Below, piece after piece: positions 8,404 through 17,104 of a stretch of DNA of 64,000 nt (position 1 is the first letter of the stretch; each line of letters opens with the position of its first letter). Origin of the DNA: CAVYTF01 sp963771435 (GTDB lineage Bacteria; Bacteroidota; Bacteroidia; Chitinophagales; Chitinophagaceae); assembly GCA_963771435.1 (NCBI GenBank), contig CAVYTF010000013.1, positions 1 through 64,000 on the forward strand, given 5' to 3'. Made by a program: the position numbers and the translations under genes. The notes beneath the pieces were generated by a model. It ran no database searches, had not been told where the DNA came from, and worked only from the letters and a program-made list of their open reading frames with translations.

Positions 8404-10749
8404 TCATTTTGCCACCATCGCTCGCTTTTCTTGACCCTCTCCTTTAAATAAGGTTTGGGACGAGGCCATCTTATTATCCCAATAAACCATCTGCCCAAAA
8501 GAAATATTCTCATCATTCGGCGATAACTTCTTATGAAAATATAACCGGTACTTATCCTTGTATTCATGCAATATCCAGTCAACCAGCAATGCATTCTGAA
8601 ACACCCCCCCGCTAAAACATATTCTTTCAACACCCAGGTTCTTCGCAATGATCTCCACCAGCCGCACCAGCGAATAATGAAACTTCGCTGCCACATAACT
8701 TTTAGGCTTTCCCTTTTTAATATCCATCCATATCCCCTGCATCAAAGAAGCCGTCGGTATCCGGTAATAATGCGAACCCTCTTTAAAATAAGAATCGTCC
8801 ATAGTGAAACCAAACTCATCAACATATTCTTCAGCCAATGCCTGCAGGTACATCGCCGCCTCGCCTTCATAAGTTTGCTTATCAGAAACACCCACCAGCG
8901 ATGCCACCCCATCAAATATTCTCCCGACTGATGAAGAAAATAAATTCGTTGTCTTGATCAATGCCTGGTAATTATTCCATTCAGCTTCAGTAAACTTTTC
9001 TCTCAGATCAGGCTGAGGCCATGCATCGCTCGCCGCACACAAGGCTGCTATCCTTGGTTCCAACGCCATTTTATCTCCTGCTATAGTAGGGAAGTAATCA
9101 AAATGGTAACAGCGAAGCATTTCATTGTCCTCATATTTAAAAAACTCACCTCCCCAAATATTCCCGTCATTTCCCAGTCCCGTTCCATCCCAAATAACTC
9201 CCAGTATGGGCGCTTCAGCATCTAATAAATTATTCTCTGCAAGTACTGCTGCAAAATGTGCTTCGTGATGTTGAACAAACTTTACTTTCGTATCAAATAT
9301 TTTCCCCAGCTCAACAGCATATTGATGTGAAAAATAATCAGGATGTTTATCAGCAATAATTACATCAGGCCTCACATCATATAATTTCAACCAATGCTGC
9401 AAAGTATCCTTATACATTTCCTGTGACTCATAACTTTCTCCGCTTCCTAAAAACTGGCTCACAAAAACATTTTCATTAATAGCCAAAGTAAAACTGCTCT
9501 TAAAAAATGCTCCTGTAGCAAGTATGCACTTATTTGTTTTCGGTCTATAATTTAAAAAAGAAGGTGCATACCCTCTCGCTCTTCTCAATATGATCTGTTG
9601 TTTTGAATCTGTTGAAACCTGTACTACACTATCATCCTGTGGCACAACAATATCCCGGTTATAACTAACCACATAGTCAGCGATCTCAAATAAATGATCA
9701 AGTGCGTCTTCATCTTTATAAATAATGGGAGAACCCGAAATATTTGCACTTGTTGCTATCAATGGTTTTCCAAAATCGTTTGCGATCAAATCCAGCAAAG
9801 GGCTATAAGGGGTCATAACTCCCACTCTTCTTAACCCGGGGGCAATATTTTTTACATCTACTCTTAAAGTATCTTCCTTCTTTGGCCTGAGCAAAACAAT
9901 CGGAGATTTAGCGCTCTCTAATAAATTCTTCTCTAGTTTATTTAATTCAAGATCTTGCTCCACAACTTCAATGCCTCCATATAAAACCGCAAAAGGCTTT
10001 GTTGGCCTATGTTTGCGCCTTCTTAATTCAAAAATGGCAGCTAAATCATTTGCATCACACAACAACAAATAACCTCCAACACCCTTCACCGCAATTATTT
10101 TCCCCTCTCTTAAATAATGCTTCATCTTCAATAAAACTTCTTCAGTATTATTTGATAAGATAGTTGATGGGTTTTCATACATGCCAAGCACTATACCACA
10201 ATCACTACAAGAATTTGTCTGCGAAAAAAATCTCTTGTCAGCAACATTATTATATTCCACATCACAATGTTCACACATGATAAACTTCTCCATCGCCGTC
10301 AAATGCCTTTCATAAGGCAAGCTGCCAATGATCGAATAACGCGGCCCGCATTGCGTGCAGTTGATAAACGGATACCGGTACCGTCTGTCTTTCACATCAT
10401 TTAATTCTTTCCTGCATGAATCACACATACCCACATCAGGAGATATCAATACCTGCTTCTTACTATCATCATCATCGATCACTATTAAAAAGCCAGTAAA
10501 TGTTCTTTCGGCAACTCTTTTTAATTCTGATGAAATGATCCTCGCTTGCCTCGGCGTTTCTTTTTTTATTTTATTATAAAACGAATTAGCCACATCCTCT
10601 TCGGCATTAAATAAAACATGCACTCCATCACTTCCGTTCTTTACAGTTCCCTTCAATCGCATTTCTTTTGCCATTTGATACACCATCGGTCTGAAACCAA
10701 CACCTTGCACAATTCCGTTAATATGTATATGATAAGTTTCCAAAATCAA
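8404..10749 (-). CDS. hypF: [NiFe]-hydrogenase maturation carbamoyltransferase HypF
   Basis: 781 aa, normal length. HypF makes carbamoyl-adenylate from carbamoyl phosphate and passes the carbamoyl group to HypE. Domains in order: acylphosphatase ('INGIVQGVGFRP', about 1-90), two zinc fingers ('CDSCRKEL'...'CTQCGPRYS' and 'CEHCDVEY'...'CSDCG', about 105-185), a YrdC-like domain (about 200-380) and a Kae1-like domain with 'VQHHEAHFAAVL' and 'FSGGVFQNALL'. The start is a TTG overlapping the hypB stop (TTGA), supported by the acylphosphatase motif starting almost at once and by the lack of an upstream ATG. The last ~12 residues run into the repeat region and may be an extension. Confidence 0.95.
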   Translation of the reverse strand: MILETYHIHINGIVQGVGFRPMVYQMAKEMRLKGTVKNGSDGVHVLFNAEEDVANSFYNKIKKETPRQARIISSELKRVAERTFTGFLIVIDDDDSKKQVLISPDVGMCDSCRKELNDVKDRRYRYPFINCTQCGPRYSIIGSLPYERHLTAMEKFIMCEHCDVEYNNVADKRFFSQTNSCSDCGIVLGMYENPSTILSNNTEEVLLKMKHYLREGKIIAVKGVGGYLLLCDANDLAAIFELRRRKHRPTKPFAVLYGGIEVVEQDLELNKLEKNLLESAKSPIVLLRPKKEDTLRVDVKNIAPGLRRVGVMTPYSPLLDLIANDFGKPLIATSANISGSPIIYKDEDALDHLFEIADYVVSYNRDIVVPQDDSVVQVSTDSKQQIILRRARGYAPSFLNYRPKTNKCILATGAFFKSSFTLAINENVFVSQFLGSGESYESQEMYKDTLQHWLKLYDVRPDVIIADKHPDYFSHQYAVELGKIFDTKVKFVQHHEAHFAAVLAENNLLDAEAPILGVIWDGTGLGNDGNIWGGEFFKYEDNEMLRCYHFDYFPTIAGDKMALEPRIAALCAASDAWPQPDLREKFTEAEWNNYQALIKTTNLFSSSVGRIFDGVASLVGVSDKQTYEGEAAMYLQALAEEYVDEFGFTMDDSYFKEGSHYYRIPTASLMQGIWMDIKKGKPKSYVAAKFHYSLVRLVEIIAKNLGVERICFSGGVFQNALLVDWILHEYKDKYRLYFHKKLSPNDENISFGQMVYWDNKMASSQTLFKGEGQEKRAMVAK

Positions 10750-11450
10750 TTAAGTATCAAACTATCCTTCTTTTGTTTTACTTTTTGCATCAGCCAGTCG
10801 CACCATTTATCCAATCCTTCGCCTTTTAAACTTGATATAGTGATCACTTCCAGGTCAGCATTTATATCTCTTGCATCCTTCGTTACCGCCTCAACAGAAA
10901 AAGGTAAGTAAGGCAACAGGTCGCTCTTCGATACCAGCATCAATTCACTCGTTAAAAACATCCGCGGATATTTCTTAGGCTTATCATCTCCTTCAGTGCA
11001 GGAGATGACTGTCACCCTATAATCTTCCCCAAGGTCAAATGCCGCAGGGCAAACAAGGTTGCCCACGTTTTCAATGAACAACAAGTCCACGCCTTCTAGG
11101 TCAATATGGTCCAGCGCCTGCAATATCATTTGTGCTTCAATATGGCACATGCCCCCCGTCACAATTTGTAAGGCGTTGATGCCAACTTCTTTCATACGTA
11201 TGGCATCCCTCTCAGTTTCGGGGTCTCCTACCAAAACGGCCATATTCAATTTGCCCTTTAGTAGTTTGCCTGTCTCCTGCATCAATGTCGTTTTGCCGCT
11301 TCCGGGCGCGGAACAAATATTAACCACCAACATGTCTGCGAGCCTTTCTCTGATAACTTTTGCCACATAATCATTCGCCTTCAGCAAATTCAATGTAGTG
11401 TTCTCGCATTGTACGGAACCAACCGGCGCCCTGTTTGATTTTGGATTCAT
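10746..11450 (-). CDS. hypB: Hydrogenase nickel-insertion GTPase HypB
   Basis: 234 aa. HypB delivers nickel to the large subunit together with HypA. The P-loop is 'APGSGKTT' (residues 48-55), followed by 'VGDPETERD' and 'GGMCHIEA', whose Cys-His pair is the G-domain metal site, and by 'LFIENVGNLVCPA' and 'SKSDLLPYL'. The N-terminal His-rich or CXXCGC nickel-store segment of some HypBs is absent, so nickel storage may depend on the His-rich permease. It starts 12 bp after hypA and overlaps hypF by 4 bp. Confidence 0.95.
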   Translation of the reverse strand: MNPKSNRAPVGSVQCENTTLNLLKANDYVAKVIRERLADMLVVNICSAPGSGKTTLMQETGKLLKGKLNMAVLVGDPETERDAIRMKEVGINALQIVTGGMCHIEAQMILQALDHIDLEGVDLLFIENVGNLVCPAAFDLGEDYRVTVISCTEGDDKPKKYPRMFLTSELMLVSKSDLLPYLPFSVEAVTKDARDINADLEVITISSLKGEGLDKWCDWLMQKVKQKKDSLILN

Positions 11451-11461
11451 TATTTATTGAA

Positions 11462-11818
11462 TTATTTTGATATTATCTGATCTTCAAATTCAACCTTGCT
11501 TATTAATAGCTCTTCGCCTTGCACAACATTCCTGCTTGGTTTTCCGCAACTGCACACAAATCTGTACTCTTTCACTTCCGTGGTCTTATCACATTCATCG
11601 CAGTAAATAAGCACAGGCTTCACTTCTACATGCAACGAAGCTTTTCTATACGTCGGTTTATCCTCCAGCACAGCTTCAAAAGCGTTCTGCATCAATATAG
11701 GCTGCACATTGCTCAACAGCCCCACCGTCAAATAAATTCCACGCACCCTTTCAATTTCCCCTGGAAATTCATCCTCAAGCGTTTTAAAAATATTTCTAAC
11801 TAATGAAATTTCGTGCAA
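11462..11818 (-). CDS. hypA: Hydrogenase nickel-insertion protein HypA
   Basis: 118 aa. HypA binds Ni2+ through the N-terminal Met-His and carries a structural zinc. The start is an unusual TTG at 11816-11818. It is fixed by the conserved MHEISL N-terminus, because His2 is the nickel ligand. The zinc site is seen as 'CDECD' and 'CSCG' (a CXXC pair followed by CXC). It is the first gene of hypABF, 154 bp after the first large-subunit gene. A 26-bp inverted repeat lies 59 bp upstream of the start. Confidence 0.93.
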   Translation of the reverse strand: MHEISLVRNIFKTLEDEFPGEIERVRGIYLTVGLLSNVQPILMQNAFEAVLEDKPTYRKASLHVEVKPVLIYCDECDKTTEVKEYRFVCSCGKPSRNVVQGEELLISKVEFEDQIISK

Positions 11819-11876
11819 GCATCCTAATTTACAGGAAAGGTACAGCTAAGCAACAAGTAAAAATACAAGCGAAACA

Positions 11877-11902
11877 ATACTTAGTAAGCATTTACTAAGT
11901 AT
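11877..11902. promoter_or_regulatory. Candidate operator upstream of hypABF
   Basis: Perfect 11-bp arms ATACTTAGTAA and TTACTAAGTAT around a GCAT spacer. The TTAGTAA-TTACTAA symmetry resembles TetR-family operators. A TetR gene lies 3.1 kb away in the same locus (15041-15661). No T-run follows, so a terminator is unlikely. Regulator assignment is inference. Confidence 0.55.
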
Positions 11903-11972
11903 ACTATTTATTCATTTTATGATGGCAAGCCAAAAGAGAAGTTGTATTGGGATTATTATAACCTGAAAAAAA

Positions 11973-13562
11973 TTACAGTTTAAACTTCGCCAGTTCCTTA
12001 CCAGAGTTCCCATCCAGCGCATGAACAGTGCAAACCAAACATGAATCAAATGAACGTGCAACGATCCCCACTTCAACAGGGTCATTCACATCCTCAATTT
12101 CCAAACCCGTCAATGCAGATTCCACAGCGCCCGGGTTGCCCTGGTCATCCTGTGGCCCTATATTCCATGTGGTAGGGGCAACTATTTGATAATTTTTTAT
12201 CAACCCGTTCTCTATCTCCACCCAATGCGCCAATGCGCCGCGAACAGCTTCTGAAGCCCCAAACCCTTTGCCGTCGCGTTCTTCAGGTTTTATGTAAAAA
12301 GGCTCATCAAGATTTATCTCGCCCAGCCATTTATTCAGCATCGTATATAAGCGCGTGGCTTCATGCATCCGCGCAAGGCAGCGCACCAAAACGCTAGGCC
12401 CCATTTTTTGCATAATATCGCCAAACAAAGGGTCGCGGTATTGATGCTGCAGGTTCGCCGGGTTAGCGTTCATCACAGCCCTCGCCAGCGGCCCCGCTTC
12501 GGCATTATGCTCCATGTAGCGCGGCGCCTTGCTCCAGGTATATTTTGAGGTAAAATCCGTTCCGTTCAAATGCTGCGATGGCAATGGTTCCGGCATCGGT
12601 TCGTCCCACGGGTGCGTGGCAGGATAGTCCTCATACCAGCTATGCGTCACGTGTTCCTTAATTTTCATGTGGTCAAACGGCTCATAATTTTTCCCATTAT
12701 AAAAACCACTTGGGCAGATCAGCGCTTCATTTCGTCCTTCAATTGTTGGATGATTGTATTTATCCTTATGTAAAAAAGTCCCGAATGTGATATACTTTCC
12801 AATTCCCTGTCCAAATTTATCCAATCCAAACTCTTTCCCCACGCGCAGGAACAGGCCCAGGTCGCTGTTGTAATGGCTCTCGTTTTCCTCCAGCCAAACC
12901 ATCAGCTCATCCCAGCTTTGTATTTCCATGTACCGGTCAATGGAGCAGCCAAGCCATATTGGTTCTAACCATTCATTCTTAAAACGGTTTAAAATAGCAT
13001 GCGCACGGGTAATGTCTTTCAATGTTGGTGCGCACATCACGCCACCGGGAATCATATAGCTGCTATGCGGCCATTGGCCGCCAAACAATGCATAAATTTC
13101 CACCGGTTTACTACTCGCTTCCAAACCAATTTGAAAAGACGTGCCCACAAATGCAGACCAGCGGCGAACCACTTCAGCATACAGCGGTTTATTGGAAAAT
13201 TTTTTATTAGTAAGGTCAGTGGCAAAAATGGCGTAAAACCACCGTGGGTCACTTTGTAAACTTTCGCTCGCCTGCCCTATAGATCGTAACAACAATGCAT
13301 TGGGGGGAAGGGTAGTTTTCCAAATAGTATCCAATGCAAAAGAAGCGCAATACAAATGTGATCCCCCGCAAATCCCGCAAACCCTTGGCGTCACAAGCAG
13401 GCCGGCGTGCGGATCTTTGCCCTGCAATATTTTTTCAAACCCCCGGAACATCGAAGCCTGTGTATGCGCACGGGTTACCACACCATTTTCCATATAAACA
13501 TTCACGTCAAGGTCGCCTTCTACGCGCCCCACCGGTGAAATATTCAATTCTTTGATAACCAT
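11973..13562 (-). CDS. hhyL: [NiFe]-hydrogenase large subunit, group 1h/1l-like, copy A
   Basis: 529 aa catalytic subunit that binds the NiFe(CN)2CO centre and oxidises H2. The L1 ligand motif is RVCGICGGSH (C62, C65, H69). The L2 motif is DSCLVCTVH (C508, C511, H514), followed by a 15-residue tail that the maturation protease should cleave after the histidine. 'NISPVGRVEGDLDV' and 'GQWPHSSYMIPGGVM' are typical of the high-affinity, O2-tolerant actinobacterial-type (1h) enzymes and their Bacteroidota relative (1l). Unusually, it is 415 bp from its small subunit, with a 21-bp tandem array between them. It is closely similar along its whole length to copy B (19628-21217). Group 1h versus 1l cannot be settled by eye. 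Confidence 0.93.
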   Translation of the reverse strand: MVIKELNISPVGRVEGDLDVNVYMENGVVTRAHTQASMFRGFEKILQGKDPHAGLLVTPRVCGICGGSHLYCASFALDTIWKTTLPPNALLLRSIGQASESLQSDPRWFYAIFATDLTNKKFSNKPLYAEVVRRWSAFVGTSFQIGLEASSKPVEIYALFGGQWPHSSYMIPGGVMCAPTLKDITRAHAILNRFKNEWLEPIWLGCSIDRYMEIQSWDELMVWLEENESHYNSDLGLFLRVGKEFGLDKFGQGIGKYITFGTFLHKDKYNHPTIEGRNEALICPSGFYNGKNYEPFDHMKIKEHVTHSWYEDYPATHPWDEPMPEPLPSQHLNGTDFTSKYTWSKAPRYMEHNAEAGPLARAVMNANPANLQHQYRDPLFGDIMQKMGPSVLVRCLARMHEATRLYTMLNKWLGEINLDEPFYIKPEERDGKGFGASEAVRGALAHWVEIENGLIKNYQIVAPTTWNIGPQDDQGNPGAVESALTGLEIEDVNDPVEVGIVARSFDSCLVCTVHALDGNSGKELAKFKL

Positions 13563-13698
13563 ATATAGAGTTTGGGTAATGGATAATTATATAAATGTAT
13601 TATTAACCTTTTGCAAATGATTAGTTTTAGATAAAAGAACACTTTATATACGGCAATCAACAATTTTAATTTACTTCAACCGCATTTTCATTCATCTT

Positions 13699-13899
13699 TG
13701 TTTCAGCCCCAACGAGAAACGTTTCAGCTCCAACGAGAAGCGTTTCAGCTCCAACGAGAAGCGTTTCAGCCCCATTGAGAAGCACTTCAGCTCCAACGAG
13801 AAACGTTTTAGCTCCAACGAGAAACGTTTTAGCTCCAACGAGAAGCGTTTCGGCTTCCGCGAGAAGCGTTTCGGCTCCAACGAGAAGCGTTTCAGCTTA
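13699..13899. repeat. 21-bp tandem array (nine full units plus a partial one) between hydrogenase genes of set A
   Basis: Nine consecutive 21-bp units share the core CAGCTCCAACGAGAAGCGTTT with few substitutions (GGCTTCCGCGAG in unit 8). The minus-strand open frame here translates to a 7-residue repeat (LKRFSLE) with no start context or family; I do not call it a gene. The array occupies half of the 415-bp gap between the small and large subunits. Confidence 0.92.
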
Positions 13900-13977
13900 A
13901 ATGTTGGCCGTTTTGGCAGAAGCCATGTCAATTTAGCATCAATTCATCCTTCTTTTTCCCTAATTTATCCTTCCCTC

Positions 13978-14937
13978 TCACTTACTCACCTCAAAAACTT
14001 CCTTATCCATCCGCATCATCTTGCCAATGCCCGATTTAAAATAGTGACTTAATTTATTTTGTCCTGACGGGATTTCCTTCGGAAGAAAACCCAGGTACTT
14101 AAATGTCTTAAAAATACTCCCCTTCGCCAGGTCATGGTGCGGAAACCCCGGTTCCGTACATCCCAAACAAGGATGGTTTGCCCTCGTTTTAGAAGAATAC
14201 CTGTTCCATAAGATTCTGTTACAACTTGCATGAGTCATCGGTCCCCGGCAGCCTACTTCATAAAACAAACACCCGCCGCGCTTTCCAAAACCACCACTTA
14301 TTCTTTCATTAAATGCTCTATTATTAGTGCAGCCTGTCTGCACAAAATCATTAAAAAATGTCGTCGGGCGGCTATAACTGTCGATCAGCACATCTTTCAT
14401 TCTCCCTGTTGATATAGCCACCAATATCTGTGTTATCCAGTCAGGATGTGCCGGGCAGCCGGGAATATTTATAACCGGCATCCCTCCTTTTGAAATAAAA
14501 TCTGCTCCTAAATATCCTCCCTTTTCCTTTTTATGAAATTGCAAACCCGTACTGTCAGTTGGGTTTGGAGGTACAGCAGGTATGCCGCCCCATGTTGCAC
14601 AGTCGCCGATTGCCACCACATATTCCGCAACAGCAGCCAGCTGCTTCACCCAATCTTTCATTGGTCTTTCGCAGAAATAGTTCATTGTGCCCTTCCCCTT
14701 CGGCCCCTGGATCACCGTTCCTTCAAATACAAAAATGTCAACCTGAGTTTTGCCATCTATACAGTCATTTAAAATATCGGCAACTTGTTGCCCTATTTCC
14801 AATCCCATTGAGGGGTGCCAGATGATATTTATGCCAAAGTCAGTAACCAATTCCACAACTGTTGGCTCCTGTGCATTTAAGAAAGACATAGTATTTCCGC
14901 TACAGGCGCCACCCTGAAGCCAAAGAACATTTGCCAT
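13978..14937 (-). CDS. hhyS: [NiFe]-hydrogenase small subunit, group 1h/1l-like, copy A
   Basis: 319 aa iron-sulfur subunit that passes electrons from the NiFe site. Ligand regions are GGACSGNT (C12), GDCATWGG, IPGCPAHP, TGCTNNR, GGCLFYEVGC and HPCLGCTEPG. The usual proximal-cluster CXXC has Asn in place of the second Cys (CSGN). This agrees with the three-Cys-one-Asp proximal cluster described for actinobacterial-type O2-insensitive hydrogenases. It has no Tat signal, so the enzyme is cytosolic, and no C-terminal membrane anchor. Its upstream neighbours are tetR and the 117-aa gene. Confidence 0.92.
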   Translation of the reverse strand: MANVLWLQGGACSGNTMSFLNAQEPTVVELVTDFGINIIWHPSMGLEIGQQVADILNDCIDGKTQVDIFVFEGTVIQGPKGKGTMNYFCERPMKDWVKQLAAVAEYVVAIGDCATWGGIPAVPPNPTDSTGLQFHKKEKGGYLGADFISKGGMPVINIPGCPAHPDWITQILVAISTGRMKDVLIDSYSRPTTFFNDFVQTGCTNNRAFNERISGGFGKRGGCLFYEVGCRGPMTHASCNRILWNRYSSKTRANHPCLGCTEPGFPHHDLAKGSIFKTFKYLGFLPKEIPSGQNKLSHYFKSGIGKMMRMDKEVFEVSK

Positions 14938-15040
14938 AGCGATCCATTTAGAAAATAAACATTACAACAACACTGACATTTAAATTAATAAAATGAAAAT
15001 TAAAGTCTCAGGCAAACATATTAAAATATTAATTCCAAAA

Positions 15041-15661
15041 TTATTTTTCAATAAGCTCTGGCTCGATTTGTAGGCTGTATTCATCTTTACCTTTTGCAGT
15101 AAAATAAAGCAATATACTTTCCCAAAGTCTTAAACGGTAAAGATTTTCAGTCAAACTTTTTCCATTCACCTGGTCCTCAGCCAACATAAAGAAAATTAGT
15201 AGCCATATAGTCGATACAAGATTCTTAATATTGGTTTCTTTCTGCAATAATTGTTGTTGCACTAGCAGTTCAAAACGTCGTTCCAATTGCATTTTTGACT
15301 TATGAAGCAATGGGTTAAGTGATTCATAAGAACTGGGAAAATTCCTTTTTATTTCTAAAATATCTATATTAAAAAAGCGATATTGTGTAGTTAAACGGTA
15401 GAATTCTTTAAAGAAAGAGTTAAGGTCAATTAAGGATTCATGTTTGCCATACTGCTTTAATATTTCCTGCAGCGATTGAAGCACATTTCCTATCAACGAT
15501 TCCGTAATAGCTTCTTTGTTATTAAAATGATACGCCAAGTTACCAATACTGATACCTGTTAAATCAGCTATTTGTTGCAAGCGCACATTGGTGATACCAT
15601 TTTCATTAAACAAATGCAATGATGCATCCAATATTTTTTGTTTTGTATCCCTTAACGCCAT
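15041..15661 (-). CDS. TetR-family transcriptional regulator
   Basis: 206 aa. The N-terminal helix-turn-helix is clear: 'TKQKILDASLHLFNENGITNVRLQQIADLTGISIGNLAYHF' (described here in parts, residues 6-46), with 'GISIGNLAYHFNNKEAI' as the recognition-helix end. The C-terminal ligand-binding half is not assigned. The gene sits between the 117-aa unknown gene (7 bp away) and hydrogenase small subunit A, all on the same strand, so it is the obvious local regulator. Candidate operators are the inverted repeats at 16032-16045 and 11877-11902. Confidence 0.88.
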   Translation of the reverse strand: MALRDTKQKILDASLHLFNENGITNVRLQQIADLTGISIGNLAYHFNNKEAITESLIGNVLQSLQEILKQYGKHESLIDLNSFFKEFYRLTTQYRFFNIDILEIKRNFPSSYESLNPLLHKSKMQLERRFELLVQQQLLQKETNIKNLVSTIWLLIFFMLAEDQVNGKSLTENLYRLRLWESILLYFTAKGKDEYSLQIEPELIEK

Positions 15662-15668
15662 ATGTTTA

Positions 15669-16022
15669 TTAATTTAAGCAAAGATTCAGATCTTTTATGG
15701 TTACTGATAATGTTCCACGCTGGTCTTTAGCAGCCATTCTCCGCATGTAGCTGGCCACTGTTTTGGCCTTCCCTTCATTGAAGCACCTTATTATCTTCCT
15801 AATAATCAGCTGGCAGGGCTTTTTATAATTGGCAAAAGTGAGGGATACCTCCCAGCCGCCTTTGTTATAATTTATAGTTTCAATGACAGCTGTGTTTGCC
15901 AACCACCAGTCGTTTTTTAAAAAGAGCAGGTTGTCTTCACCTGCCGGTCTCTCAATTAAATGCTGGTTGTCAAGAAAGCAAAGCATTGCATGATATACGG
16001 CGTGGTCCAGTACTTGCTTCAT
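15669..16022 (-). CDS. Unknown 117-aa protein, paralogue 1 of a hydrogenase-linked family
   Basis: No known domain recognised and no signal peptide or membrane segment. It is clearly homologous to the 119-aa protein at 22408-22767. Shared positions include 'WLxxxAVIxxIxxxxGxWxVSLxFAxYKxPxQLIxRxIxRCF', 'MAAKDQRGTL' / 'EAAKDRRGTL', and a C-terminal 'DLxxCxN'. Two cysteines, in RCF and in the last four residues, are conserved. Each copy is the first gene upstream of one hydrogenase structural set. This linkage suggests an accessory, assembly or regulatory role for the hydrogenase. Here tetR lies between it and the small subunit. Confidence 0.75.
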   Translation of the reverse strand: MKQVLDHAVYHAMLCFLDNQHLIERPAGEDNLLFLKNDWWLANTAVIETINYNKGGWEVSLTFANYKKPCQLIIRKIIRCFNEGKAKTVASYMRRMAAKDQRGTLSVTIKDLNLCLN

Positions 16023-16031
16023 TTGAAATAT

Positions 16032-16045
16032 TTACCTAAAGGTAA
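16032..16045. promoter_or_regulatory. Candidate TetR operator ahead of the 117-aa/tetR genes
   Basis: Inverted repeat TTACCT-AA-AGGTAA, 9 bp before the start codon of the 117-aa gene. Its placement suggests autoregulation by the TetR protein, but it is unrelated to the repeat at 11877-11902. Confidence 0.4.
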
Positions 16046-16130
16046 TAAAAAAGATCTCATTACAAAAAAATTAAAAGCAAACTATATTCAGCGGCTGCAT
16101 TTATGACAGAAGTAATACAGGTTTAATGTA

Positions 16131-16185
16131 GCTGAGTGGGAGTGAGTGGACATTGGGTGGGAATTACGTGGGAATTGCATTGGAG
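16131..16185 (-). repeat. 11-bp-periodic dispersed repeat, copy 1
   Basis: On the minus strand this reads as consecutive 11-bp units of the type TTCCCACCTAA (TTCCCACGTAA, TTCCCACCCAA, TGTCCACTCAC). The same element occurs at 33925-33970 and 63121-63176. Confidence 0.75.
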
Positions 16186-16265
16186 TTGCATGCAAGGAAG
16201 AATTAAGGAAAATGGGCTATTGGCAGTGTGCAATGCAAAAATTGAATATTTAAAAATTGATTATT

Positions 16266-16826
16266 TCATTTCTGTTCTTTTTTTGAAATGATGTCACGGA
16301 CGATGGTGGCGCTTTCATAGTCTTCTTTTTCGAGGAGATTGGAGAGGATGTCGTAGAGTTCGTCTAAGGAGTACTGCTCTAACTGGCCTCTTTTTTCTGA
16401 GAATATTTTGCCGTGGGGCTCGCTTACTGCCATTTGGTCTAAGAGTTCTTTGTCGATGAAAATAGGACACTTTTGCCTAAGGGCAAGGGCAATGGCATCG
16501 GAGGTGCGGCTGTCTATTTCGATTAGCTGGCTGCTGCTGTCTTTGATAATTATGGCTGAGATATAGGTGCCATTTTGCATGCCGATAATTTTTACATGAT
16601 CTAAAGTGGCTTTAAGCCTTTCTATTGTAGTAAGAAATAGATCGTGGGTGAGGGGACGGACTGGATGCATTTGTTCTAATACAACAGCAATGGCTTGTGC
16701 TTCCTGCAGGCCGATGATGATGGGCAGCCTGCGGGTGTTGTTCATTTCCTGCAATACAATTACAAAATTGCCTGCATCGGAGGAACTGGCGTTTAAGGCA
16801 CTTATGGTTAGCTCTACATATTTCAT
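16266..16826 (-). CDS. Bifunctional nuclease-family protein (DUF151/BFN) with UVR-like tail
   Basis: 186 aa. Residues 1-135 match the BFN/DUF151 family ('LPIIIGLQEAQAIAVVLE', 'ISAIIIKD', 'IDSRTSDAIALALR', 'PIFIDKELLD'). Residues ~150-182 ('LDELYDILSNLLEKEDYESATIVRDII') resemble a UVR/UvrB-C interaction helix pair. Both features commonly occur together in Bacteroidota housekeeping BFN proteins. It is probably a host gene caught between the two hydrogenase sets. The biochemical role is poorly defined in the family. Confidence 0.85.
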   Translation of the reverse strand: MKYVELTISALNASSSDAGNFVIVLQEMNNTRRLPIIIGLQEAQAIAVVLEQMHPVRPLTHDLFLTTIERLKATLDHVKIIGMQNGTYISAIIIKDSSSQLIEIDSRTSDAIALALRQKCPIFIDKELLDQMAVSEPHGKIFSEKRGQLEQYSLDELYDILSNLLEKEDYESATIVRDIISKKEQK

Positions 16827-16948
16827 TGAATTAATACAGTGGTTAATTTGCTCAATTATGGAAGAGAAGTATTCCGGCGTTGTTTTTTGTTTTACAAATA
16901 TCTACTTTTAAAAATGAATTGCAGCATTAGCTTAGTTACTAATATAAC

Positions 16949-17019
16949 ATGTCGCTCCTATGGAGCTTATTACCTCTTTTCATGTAAGATGTCTATTACT
17001 ATTTTGCCTCTACAAGGCA
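16949..17019 (-). repeat. Dispersed two-palindrome element, copy 1
   Basis: On the minus strand it contains TGCCTTGTAGAGGCAAAATA, then TAGTAATAGA, a ~30-bp spacer, and GCTCCATAGGAGCGA. It aligns over its whole ~70 bp with a copy at 57873-57942. The remaining gap to 17104 has no recognised gene. Confidence 0.75.
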
Positions 17020-17104
17020 GTAAGAAAAAAATTTGCGAAAGGTTTATTTTATTACTCAATTTTATCGGTTCGATTACTAAACAAATGGAGGATATATTTA
17101 ACAA

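Noticed and set aside
7955..8451. Two overlapping His/Phe-rich plus-strand frames
   Set aside because: Both are translations of the 21-bp ATTCCAT array and run into hypF antisense.
13692..13931. Open frame encoding a 7-residue repeat (LKRFSLE)
   Set aside because: It only translates the 21-bp DNA array; frame length follows from 21 being divisible by three, and there is no start context or family.
13978..14937. Tat signal peptide on hydrogenase small subunit
   Set aside because: The N-terminus begins directly with MANVLWLQGGAC; there is no twin-arginine region, so export is not supported.
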